The notes under the pieces are model-generated. The model was not told where the DNA came from, searched no databases, and saw only the letters and a list, made by a program, of their open reading frames with translations. Positions 31,878-37,834 of a stretch of DNA of 37,834 nucleotides are shown here, one piece after another. Numbering within the stretch: the first letter of the stretch is position 1; each line of letters starts with the position of its first letter. Location of the stretch: positions 1 through 37,834 of the IMG/VR virus record IMGVR_UViG_3300025151_000117; one strand, written 5' to 3'. Position numbers and translations under genes: made by a program. Source of the stretch: a virus.

Positions 31878-33958
31878 AGTGTTTGAGTTTGGATTCCACC
31901 CATTTGGGCAGGTTCTGTACCTATTCTACCAATCTGAGCATTCTGTGCTTGTTGCATTTGGAATGTATATTGACCTGCATACTTCTGCATTCTTGCTGCG
32001 AATGCTTGGTCTGCCGCCAATCTTTGTTGTACATCAGGTTGTGATGTATATTGCTCAATTACATTCATAGCTATCTGCGCTCCATTAGGTCTTGCAGGCA
32101 TTTCAATACCAGCAAATATCTTAGCTAAGTCATCTGTTACTTGCTTGATTACTTGGTCTTGTGCTGCTTCTACTGGTTGTAATATTTGGTCAGCTAACAC
32201 TGGGTCTACTGAGTTTGCGATTACTGTAAGTAAATTATCTACATTGATGCGACCATTCCTATCGAGTTGAGTTAATGCTTGTATCTGAGCTAATTTCTTT
32301 TCTTGTGTTTCAGGATCAGTATTAAGAACATCGTAGGAAATGGTAACATCAAAGTTTTCATTTGGATCACCTTTACCGAAATTTTGTGGGTCTGGAGAAC
32401 CTGTTACTCTAAAGAATATACTATCAGGGCCAAACCTTTGGAAACACTTGTATGCAAGTTTAATAACTTCTGAACTGTGTTTTAAAAATTTATTTACTAA
32501 GAACTGTAGCTTGAGCTGACTCATTGCTGATTCATCAAGACCCATAAGTCTGTCTGCTTGTTGTAGCAATGTTTGTTCTATCTCCACAGAACCAGTCGGT
32601 GGTGGTGGAGTAGGGCCAAACTCAAGGTCTCCCTTTCGTCTGTATGGAATATATCTTCCCGGCCCATAGTCAGTAGGAGCTTGTCCTACAGGATGCAAGA
32701 TTGGTGGAACTGTCGCTAAACTATTTCTGTCAATCCTAGAATCTCTCTCCACCTTGACTTGATTCTGAATGCCCCTTAATAAATCAGGAACAGTCATTGT
32801 ATCATATAGTCTTTTGGAATCCTCCGAATACTTTGTAACTACGATAGGATAATCTTCATATCCATTAAGTAATTCATGTATTGCAAATGCTGGAGCATTC
32901 TCATTACCACTGAACTGTTTATGGAATACTGTATAGTAAATCCCTTCTGAACCATCCTCTGGGTCAATTAATCTTTGGTATCCATAAACAAGCTCTATTA
33001 ATTCTTCGGCTTCGTATCCGTAATCTTGTATTAGATTTGATCGTCTACCTTCTTGTTGTTTCTCAATATCGAGAACATCAACTCCTCTGTAGTTTTCAAT
33101 CATTTCTTGAACGAAGTCTGCATCCCAACCATCTGTAGTAACTTTTAGTTCTAGCTCTTGTGGGGTGTAGAAGTTTCTCCAAAAACAATATGGTGCTTTC
33201 TGTGGGTCAGTCACATATGGTGGAAAGAAAAAGTCAAAGTCAGGTGCAAGTGTTTTGATTTCAGGTGCATTGACTGCTCGTCTTACGATTGGCAGTGTGG
33301 CTTTACCATCTCTTCTTAGTTCCTTGATTGCTTGCTTTGCTCGCTTTTCTGTTACTCCCTCAAATGTTTGTTGAAGCATAAATATTAAATCTTGCTCATT
33401 GCCTCCTACCTCAATTGCTTTTGCAACCTCTGGCTCTACTAATGCAATCTGAGCTAAATCTAACTCTTGTAAAAATTTTCTATCTTCTCTTTGCCAACCA
33501 ACATGTGTGACTAAGATTCCTCGTTCTAATAAATAGTTACATCCTAGTTCCATTTCTTCGGTAAACCTAGTAATATAACCAGAACTAATCATCCACTTCA
33601 AAAACCCTGAGACAATCTTTGCTCTAGGTAAATCAGAAACCTCAACGGGGAATGCTGATACATTCGCTCTGTTGAGCGAAGACATCATCATTGCTACTAT
33701 TCTCTGTATCCTTTCATCAATGACATGGGACTCAATATCAGATGCACCTTCCCAAGGGAAAGCATCTGCTCCATGTTTTCTAAGGTCACGACTTTTGCCA
33801 TTCCAATAGTTTCGTCTACTATCATAGGAGTCACGACATAAATCAAAGTATGGTTCTAGTTCATTTACAGTTTGCTCGTAAGCATGTCGTAGATGATCTA
33901 CATTGGGTTCTTTGGATATATATGTTAGCGACTTTGAGATTTCTTCTGTATCTGCCAT
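31874..33958 (-). CDS. portal protein, P22-like
   Basis: At 694 residues it has the size and plan of P22-type portals: a helical N-terminus with NYWNGKSRDLRKHGADAFPW and EGASDIESHVIDERIQRIVA, MSSLNRANVSAFPVEVSDLP, a wing region, LLRGIQNQVKVERDSRIDRN, LEFGPTPPPPTGSVEIEQTL, and a Gln-rich C-terminal helix (AFAARMQKYAGQYTFQMQQA). The dodecameric ring at the capsid vertex would feed DNA during packaging. The start follows the 125-residue gene by 23 bases; the end overlaps the lysozyme-like gene by ATGA. Confidence 0.85.
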   Translation of the reverse strand: MADTEEISKSLTYISKEPNVDHLRHAYEQTVNELEPYFDLCRDSYDSRRNYWNGKSRDLRKHGADAFPWEGASDIESHVIDERIQRIVAMMMSSLNRANVSAFPVEVSDLPRAKIVSGFLKWMISSGYITRFTEEMELGCNYLLERGILVTHVGWQREDRKFLQELDLAQIALVEPEVAKAIEVGGNEQDLIFMLQQTFEGVTEKRAKQAIKELRRDGKATLPIVRRAVNAPEIKTLAPDFDFFFPPYVTDPQKAPYCFWRNFYTPQELELKVTTDGWDADFVQEMIENYRGVDVLDIEKQQEGRRSNLIQDYGYEAEELIELVYGYQRLIDPEDGSEGIYYTVFHKQFSGNENAPAFAIHELLNGYEDYPIVVTKYSEDSKRLYDTMTVPDLLRGIQNQVKVERDSRIDRNSLATVPPILHPVGQAPTDYGPGRYIPYRRKGDLEFGPTPPPPTGSVEIEQTLLQQADRLMGLDESAMSQLKLQFLVNKFLKHSSEVIKLAYKCFQRFGPDSIFFRVTGSPDPQNFGKGDPNENFDVTISYDVLNTDPETQEKKLAQIQALTQLDRNGRINVDNLLTVIANSVDPVLADQILQPVEAAQDQVIKQVTDDLAKIFAGIEMPARPNGAQIAMNVIEQYTSQPDVQQRLAADQAFAARMQKYAGQYTFQMQQAQNAQIGRIGTEPAQMGGIQTQTL

Positions 33959-33981
33959 ATCTTATTATTGTATCATTTGAT

Positions 33982-34359
33982 TCAAACTATTTGCGGGGGA
34001 ATCATTTCATAATGGTCATCCTCCAACTCTTCTACATGAATAAATGCTCCTCTTCTTACATGTCTCATATGTTTTGGTGGTATCCTTACAGGTACACAAC
34101 CATTCTTTTCTTTAATGTGAACGAAACAAAATCTAGGATTTGGGGCTAGGTTTCTTACTCTACCACGATATACTCTAGCTTTTTTAATAGCTAATGGTAT
34201 ATTGTCGTCTAATAAGTCTTGACCTACCTCGTCAATCCAAGTGTTTCTACCTTTTCCTGATATAGATTCTTCTGTAAGAACATTGAATGCTATGTCACTA
34301 GCTTGCTCAAAAGGAATTTCATATTCCTTTGCTATTTCTGATAATCTTTTTTTTGCCAC
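33982..34359 (-). CDS. small protein between terminase and portal genes (125 aa, GTG start)
   Basis: The start is a GTG overlapping the terminase stop (TAGTG) behind an AAAGGGGGA ribosome binding site. The N-terminus (KRLSEIAKEYEIPFEQASDI) resembles the small helical domain at the N-terminus of initiation factor IF2, followed by ISGKGRNTWIDEVGQDLLDD. The C-terminal half is beta-like and basic, with CVPVRIPPKHMRHVRRGAFI. Similar proteins recur beside terminase genes of marine phages. It may bind nucleic acid, but no function is known. Confidence 0.55.
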   Translation of the reverse strand: MAKKRLSEIAKEYEIPFEQASDIAFNVLTEESISGKGRNTWIDEVGQDLLDDNIPLAIKKARVYRGRVRNLAPNPRFCFVHIKEKNGCVPVRIPPKHMRHVRRGAFIHVEELEDDHYEMIPPQIV

Positions 34360-36017
34360 TAATATCCCCCTTTGTGTTGCATTGTTGTATTTAATGTTCG
34401 TTTTTTTACATGGTCTGGCCCTTCGCCTCCATTCATCATTCGTAGGTATCTTATTACATCAAAAAAATCCTTTAGTGCCTCGTCTGCTTTTCCATTACTT
34501 CCGTAGTTTATTAGTGAATCAATTAGGTTACCACAGTCTTCATGTATATAACATTGAGGTCTATTAGCTTCATCAATAGGAATATTAGGATTATAGTTAA
34601 ACCATTCGTCTAGGGCATTAATACCCATCTCCTCTATTCTACCATCACTAGCAAGAAAGTTCATTCCATAATCATCGAATGCTCTATACAAGTCATCGTT
34701 GTTCTCATTTTCTTTTGCAAAGAATCTTGAGTCACCTATTCTTTCAAAAATATTTATACCCAAGTCTTCTTCTACTTCTTTGAACAACTCTACATACCCC
34801 TCAACATTTAGTCCTATCTTTTTTGCCGCTGGGCCATACCTCCACTTTGGGTCACCAAAGATTGCCCACTCTCCATATCTATTCCTATCAGGGAACTCTT
34901 GTCTGATAAATACATTCTTATCTTCATCTACACCTGCCCATATAGCAGTATAGTTTCTAGCACCTGCTGGGTCTACTACCATATAACAAGTATACTTATT
35001 CTTCTCAGATATATCTGGGAACTTCATGCCATACTTGTTTTCTTTATCTCCCAAAACATTTACCTCTGTATTGAACAATGGTAATAATGTAGTCATTGAC
35101 TTGACTGGCACACCATATGCTCTAACTAGTATCTCTTCTTCTGATGCAGTCTTTAGGTCTTTTGCTATTCGTTCATATCCCCCAAATGGATTCTCGTCTG
35201 AATGTAAATAAACTATGGATGCATCTCTCTCGCTACTATACTGCTTCACAGGTAATGACTTATTATTTAACAACTCAGCTTCTCTTGTTTCTAGTGTTTC
35301 TGCTCCTTTTAGATATTCTGATATAAATGGTGTGTAGCCATCAATCGGTGTGAATCCTATAAGTAGCTTAGAGTTTCTTGTTGCTAATCTAAATCTAAGA
35401 GTGTTTACCAAGGTAGCATCACCCAAGTATTCATCTAACCATGCCCCAAGGTTTATGGCCTTAGGGTTCTTGAACCCAAATTCAAAACCCTCCAAGATGG
35501 TCTGATTGTTACTAAACTGTGTATAAGTCTTGAAGTCTACTCTAGTCTTGGTATCAGGAAAGATAAAGCTACTACCTGTAAACCCATTCTGCATAGAGAA
35601 GTTTATATACCCCTCAATACTTTTGGTCTTCTTCTTAAACTCCTTGGGCATCATCTCCCATACCGCAGCTTGTTGTACCTTTACAGATGTATCAGCATTT
35701 TGCGAAAAGCAAACAATATGTCCATTGTTATTCTCCATGACTGACTGCATCATTATCTTTGCACAACCTGTAGTCTTACCACTTCTGTTACCCCCTAGTG
35801 TTAAACACTCATCAAATTCACCCAACCCATCCCGGATTCTATTCCAACCATTGAGATCAAACCCATATCTGATTGGGTCATCTATTGATGCTTCTATCCT
35901 ACCCTCGTGGGCTTTGTGCAAATCAACCAACAGATTTGGGTCTTTCTCACCTAAGAGAACTATCTCCTCATCACTTGGGGGCTTGAGGATAGGGTGGTTA
36001 GTAAATCGTATCTCCAT
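34359..36017 (-). CDS. terL: terminase large subunit (packaging ATPase-nuclease)
   Basis: The 552-residue protein has Walker A GGNRSGKTT (75-83), a Walker B-like LDEY (194-197), a coupling motif in the following strand (LLIGFTP, about 218-224), and the nuclease start MVVDPAGARNYTAIWAG with Asp349. These are the two domains of phage large terminases. The protein would drive DNA into the head through the portal and cut concatemers. It overlaps the 82-residue gene by 20 bases. Confidence 0.92.
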   Translation of the reverse strand: MEIRFTNHPILKPPSDEEIVLLGEKDPNLLVDLHKAHEGRIEASIDDPIRYGFDLNGWNRIRDGLGEFDECLTLGGNRSGKTTGCAKIMMQSVMENNNGHIVCFSQNADTSVKVQQAAVWEMMPKEFKKKTKSIEGYINFSMQNGFTGSSFIFPDTKTRVDFKTYTQFSNNQTILEGFEFGFKNPKAINLGAWLDEYLGDATLVNTLRFRLATRNSKLLIGFTPIDGYTPFISEYLKGAETLETREAELLNNKSLPVKQYSSERDASIVYLHSDENPFGGYERIAKDLKTASEEEILVRAYGVPVKSMTTLLPLFNTEVNVLGDKENKYGMKFPDISEKNKYTCYMVVDPAGARNYTAIWAGVDEDKNVFIRQEFPDRNRYGEWAIFGDPKWRYGPAAKKIGLNVEGYVELFKEVEEDLGINIFERIGDSRFFAKENENNDDLYRAFDDYGMNFLASDGRIEEMGINALDEWFNYNPNIPIDEANRPQCYIHEDCGNLIDSLINYGSNGKADEALKDFFDVIRYLRMMNGGEGPDHVKKRTLNTTMQHKGGY

Positions 36018-36246
36018 CCTCTTCTTCTTCTATTTCTTCCTCAGCCCAAATGATATCAAGGATATCTTCCTTACCCTCCATATCATCTTTGGTTTCTTTC
36101 AATAACATTCTACCTACCTTATGATTACTATAATCATAGAATAAATCACCATCATCATCCATGACTATAAACATATAATTACTAAAGTGTTCGCCCAAAT
36201 TACCACGAACCCTATCAAACAACTCATCGTAATCTTCAGTTATCAT
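35998..36246 (-). CDS. small acidic protein between the terminase genes (82 aa)
   Basis: The protein has a beta-like middle (NYMFIVMDDDGDLFYDYSNH, then KVGRMLLKETKDDMEG) and a strongly acidic end (EEEIEEEEDGDTIY). Proteins with this D-x-D-G-D-L-[FY]-Y-[DY] pattern are found between terminase subunit genes in marine podoviruses. The acidic tail could interact with a packaging component, but no function is known. It overlaps both neighbours, by 11 bases upstream and 20 downstream. Confidence 0.6.
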   Translation of the reverse strand: MITEDYDELFDRVRGNLGEHFSNYMFIVMDDDGDLFYDYSNHKVGRMLLKETKDDMEGKEDILDIIWAEEEIEEEEDGDTIY

Positions 36247-36778
36247 CTACATCTATTACCTCACCCTTGATTTTCTTTAACCTAGCTTTTGCGGCACTTA
36301 ATGTATCCTCGTAATCTTGTTGAGTATACACCTTTCTGTCCTCAGTTATCTGTGTAGCCTCACCCCTAGCAGTTAATGCTTCCCTACCTGCATTAGCCTT
36401 AGCTATACTAAGCTCTTTCAAATCCCTAAATGTAACATCTAGCTCGCCTCTTTCCATCTTACCACGAACCTCTTCTACTAAATCCTCCTCTAAGCTACTT
36501 AGTTGTAGATAGTTTTTGGCGGCTATCTGCCCTGCCATCTCCTTGAACTTACCGAAATAGTCTGCATAGTCTACCAATACACTGACTACACTGTTACGAT
36601 CATACTTGTACTTCCTTATAATCCTTGTCTGAGTATTACCTGTAGCAAACAAATACAATATATTGGCCACCTTCTCTGGATTGTAGGTACTAATACTCTT
36701 GGTGTGAAGTCCTATCTTCTTCTCAGACACCTCACTTATGGCTTCCCTTATTTGTTTTATAAGCTCTTCCTTCTCCAT
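36236..36778 (-). CDS. terS: probable terminase small subunit
   Basis: The 180-residue protein has an N-terminal helical part with LYLFATGNTQTRIIRKYKYD and RNSVVSVLVDYADYFG, which reads as a helix-turn-helix. A helical oligomerisation region follows (QIAAKNYLQLSSLEEDLVEE; LKELSIAKANAGREAL), then an acidic end (VIDVDDN). Size, HTH and position as first late gene, one gene before terL, fit a small terminase that recognises the packaging site. The ATG sits 8 bases after a -10 box, without a Shine-Dalgarno, so the mRNA may be leaderless. Confidence 0.7.
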   Translation of the reverse strand: MEKEELIKQIREAISEVSEKKIGLHTKSISTYNPEKVANILYLFATGNTQTRIIRKYKYDRNSVVSVLVDYADYFGKFKEMAGQIAAKNYLQLSSLEEDLVEEVRGKMERGELDVTFRDLKELSIAKANAGREALTARGEATQITEDRKVYTQQDYEDTLSAAKARLKKIKGEVIDVDDN

Positions 36779-36786
36779 TGTGAATA

Positions 36787-36815
36787 ATTATTTACACTTT
36801 TTACTTGACAGTCAA
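36787..36815 (-). promoter_or_regulatory. leftward (late/terminase) promoter
   Basis: Read leftward, TTGACT (36815-36810) is followed after 17 bases by AATAAT (36792-36787), each one base off the sigma70 consensus. Transcription should start close to 36780, within a few bases of the terS ATG at 36778. Its -35 box overlaps the -35 of the rightward promoter by one base. Confidence 0.7.
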
Positions 36816-36834
36816 GATAATATTAATGTATACT
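36805..36834 (+). promoter_or_regulatory. rightward (early) promoter
   Basis: TTGACA (36805-36810) is a perfect -35 and TATACT (36829-36834) is one base off the -10 consensus, with an 18-base spacer. Transcription should start around 36841 and run through a leader of about 480 bases towards the gene at 37322. The -35 is one half of the palindrome TTGACAGTCAA, shared with the divergent leftward promoter. Confidence 0.75.
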
Positions 36835-36848
36835 TCATTCAGTGTACA
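36827..36848. promoter_or_regulatory. inverted repeat over the -10/start of the rightward promoter (candidate operator)
   Basis: TGTATAC (36827-36833) and GTGTACA (36842-36848) are inverted copies with one mismatch, spaced by 8 bases. They cover the -10 box and the probable start point. A related inverted pair, GTGTAC...GTATACAC, lies at 36909-36926. A repressor or activator site is plausible; the excisionase-type HTH protein (3459-3647) is one candidate to bind here. Confidence 0.45.
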
Positions 36849-37158
36849 TAATGATGCTCCTATTCATAAGTATTTGGTAGTCGGTAGCTACTCTCTTACC
36901 AAAAGAGAGTGTACTTAAGTATACACCATAATAGTTATACGAAGCCCTTTGAGCTTTATATTTTTTTAAGGGCGAGTTTATGATATATACAGACACCACC
37001 GGGATGCCCTCCACCCCCTCCACCACCATTATTAACTTTGCAGTAACTTTTCTTAGGGTTTTCTCGTGGACTTTTCTCCATACTATATGAATGCAGACTT
37101 TTTTCTCATTAACCCAAATGTATCTTGGTCGGCTACCCAGAATTTTGAGGTCAGTCAT
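36835..37158 (-). CDS. weak leftward ORF in the control region (107 aa)
   Basis: A frame of 107 residues is open leftward across most of the control region, which is longer than expected by chance in AT-rich non-coding DNA. However, it has no Shine-Dalgarno, no recognisable motif, and it ends exactly beside the -10 box of the opposite promoter. It would be antisense to the whole early leader. The protein is basic with many Val, Ile and Lys. A competing 41-residue leftward frame (36956-37081) overlaps it. I keep it only as a possibility. Confidence 0.25.
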   Translation of the reverse strand: MTDLKILGSRPRYIWVNEKKVCIHIVWRKVHEKTLRKVTAKLIMVVEGVEGIPVVSVYIINSPLKKYKAQRASYNYYGVYLSTLSFGKRVATDYQILMNRSIIMYTE

Positions 37159-37161
37159 GTC

Positions 37162-37195
37162 GGAGGGATTGCCGCAAAAAATCCTTCCAGTTTTT
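37162..37195 (+). terminator. terminator-like hairpin in the early leader
   Basis: GGAGGGATT (37162-37170) pairs with AATCCTTCC (37180-37188), with one G-T pair and a 9-base loop. AG and then TTTTT (37191-37195) follow. Transcripts from the promoter at 36805 would meet it after about 350 bases, well before the first gene. It could act as an attenuator or end a non-coding RNA. Confidence 0.55.
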
Positions 37196-37321
37196 ACCGA
37201 TAAGTTCTCTCCTATTTAGGGGGTATCTTTTGGGGCGCATTTAGGGGTTGACAAAAAGGCCAACTCTGTTAGGGATCGAAGTGTCCTTAACTTAATGAGG
37301 ATATAACTTAACTAAAAATAT

Positions 37322-37627
37322 ATGAAAAACACACTCAAAAAACTTAAAGCAAGGTTGTTAAGACCTTTAAAAAGATATATAGACTATCGCATAGACATAG
37401 TTTTAGATAATTACGAGCAAGCACAATCAGACTTGGAGTCTAAGGTTGATAACTGTGTAAGCCTCGATTGGTTCTCAGAAGAGATTGAAGAGACTAATGC
37501 ATTCCAAATGCTGAGGTGCGAAGTCGAAGACCTTAGAGAAGAAATTAAGGAAATAACTAAACAAAAAGAAGATTTAGCCTACCAATTAAAGGGGGCAAAC
37601 TTTTGGCTGAAGGAGAATTTGAAATGA
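37322..37627 (+). CDS. first rightward gene: coiled-coil protein (101 aa)
   Basis: The N-terminus is very basic (MKNTLKKLKARLLRPLKRYI). The C-terminal half is a strong coiled coil (LRCEVEDLREEIKEITKQKE and after). The mix suggests a small early protein that could bind nucleic acid or the membrane through its basic helix. No family was recognised. The ATG lacks a close Shine-Dalgarno. The stop overlaps the next start by ATGA. Confidence 0.65.
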   Translation: MKNTLKKLKARLLRPLKRYIDYRIDIVLDNYEQAQSDLESKVDNCVSLDWFSEEIEETNAFQMLRCEVEDLREEIKEITKQKEDLAYQLKGANFWLKENLK

Positions 37628-37812
37628 GTGATTATTTTACACGAAGAGACGAGATGCACGACTATATCCTTGATAATGGTATAGCCACAGAGAGCGAGAT
37701 TGCCCTTGTGACTGCAATCAATGGTTATAGTTGTGAATCCTTAGATAGTATCATTAAAGTTCAAACAAGTATGGACTATGAACAAAATATAGAAGCCGAC
37801 ATTTATGAGTGA
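37624..37812 (+). CDS. small conserved-type phage early protein (62 aa)
   Basis: The start is the ATG at 37624, which has a good AGGAG eight bases upstream and overlaps the previous stop. An earlier in-frame TTG at 37603 is less likely. The sequence SDYFTRRDEMHDYILDNGIA, then TESEIALVTAINGYSCESLD follows a pattern (RRDEMHDYxxDNGIATExEIxLVTxINGY) that I recognise from small early proteins of marine phages. Function unknown. It overlaps the next gene, which runs into the window end. Confidence 0.7.
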   Translation: MSDYFTRRDEMHDYILDNGIATESEIALVTAINGYSCESLDSIIKVQTSMDYEQNIEADIYE

Positions 37813-37834
37813 CCCAATACATATATCAGAAGTT
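37805..37834 (+). CDS. 5' part of the gene that continues at base 1
   Basis: The ATG at 37805 overlaps the stop of the preceding gene and gives exactly ten codons (MSDPIHISEV) to the last base of the window. The first codon of the window then continues the frame (GVGSWDSTPFPNY and on to the stop at 219). The joined protein has 82 residues. See the 1-219 entry for content. Confidence 0.65.
   Translation, partial: MSDPIHISEV

Larger units (their letters stand above)
36779..37321. other. main control region between divergent units (543 bases)
   Basis: This is the only stretch above 300 bases without a well-supported gene. It holds back-to-back promoters with fused -35 boxes (36787-36834), inverted repeats of a GTGTAC/GTATAC type (36827-36848 and 36909-36926), an 8-bp hairpin (36890-36910), a C-rich block (37007-37027) whose complement is G-quadruplex-like, and a terminator-like hairpin (37162-37195). 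A further TTGACA at 37248 has no good -10. The direct repeat AACTTAA lies at 37289-37295 and 37305-37311, shortly before the first rightward gene. A weak leftward ORF (36835-37158) also lies here. Confidence 0.75.

Noticed and set aside
36956-37081. Leftward 41-codon glycine-rich ORF in the control region
   Set aside because: There is no ribosome binding site, and the seven-glycine run follows from a G-rich block. I kept it as a finding, not as a gene.
37248-37276. Second rightward promoter with a perfect TTGACA
   Set aside because: At 17 bases the -10 would be AGGGAT, far from consensus, and TATAAC at 37302 is too distant. It may need another sigma factor or be chance.
1-37834. tRNA genes, CRISPR arrays, insertion sequences, att sites
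   Set aside because: I looked in the gaps between genes and saw no cloverleaf-type T-loop sequence, no regularly spaced repeats, no transposase or integrase, and no direct repeats at the ends.

Overview
The window looks like the complete, or nearly complete, 37.8-kb genome of a low-GC, probably marine, short-tailed (podovirus-like) phage, opened at an arbitrary point. A frame that starts at 37805 runs exactly in phase off the right end and continues from base 1 to a stop at 219, as expected if the ends join. I see no integrase, RNA polymerase, DNA polymerase, primase or tRNA gene. The phage therefore probably uses the host transcription and replication machinery apart from its own DnaB-type helicase. 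The head genes (P22-like portal, SU10-like HK97-fold capsid), the absence of a tape measure or tail tube, and a block of large internal (ejection) proteins all point to a short tail.

Layout. A rightward early/middle unit runs from 37322 through the join to 6880. It holds small coiled-coil and hypothetical proteins, a PD-(D/E)XK nuclease, a C5-cytosine methyltransferase, an endonuclease VII-like protein, an ERF single-strand annealing protein, an excisionase-like HTH protein, an Nmad1-type protein, DnaB helicase, an MT-A70 adenine methyltransferase and a second PD-(D/E)XK-like protein. A strong terminator at 4275-4314 splits the unit, and another at 6968-7000 ends it. A leftward late unit runs from 36778 down to 6999. 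It holds the terminase subunits, portal, a lysozyme-like protein, scaffold, capsid, tail adaptor, tail proteins, a holin/envelope cassette, a string of tiny basic proteins, the nozzle-like tail protein, fibre proteins and three ejection-type proteins, the last with 1841 residues.

Control. The two units diverge from the only long non-coding stretch (36779-37321). There, two sigma70-like promoters lie back to back with overlapping -35 boxes in the palindrome TTGACAGTCAA. The leftward promoter seems to make a nearly leaderless terminase mRNA. The rightward one is followed by a roughly 350-base segment ending in a terminator-like hairpin, which suggests an attenuated leader or a non-coding RNA. 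Within the late unit, an extended -10 promoter (30996-31004) and a terminator (28259-28290) bracket scaffold, capsid and the following small structural gene.

Most unusual content. A small phage protein at 21324-21605 ends in a textbook PEP-CTERM sorting tail (VPEP, hydrophobic segment, KRRK). It sits in a translationally coupled cassette with holin-like membrane proteins. This suggests a host with an exosortase system (the tail style recalls Verrucomicrobia, but that is tentative) and a phage product sorted by host exosortase. A second notable feature is a long alternate-frame ORF overlapping the cytosine methyltransferase gene.
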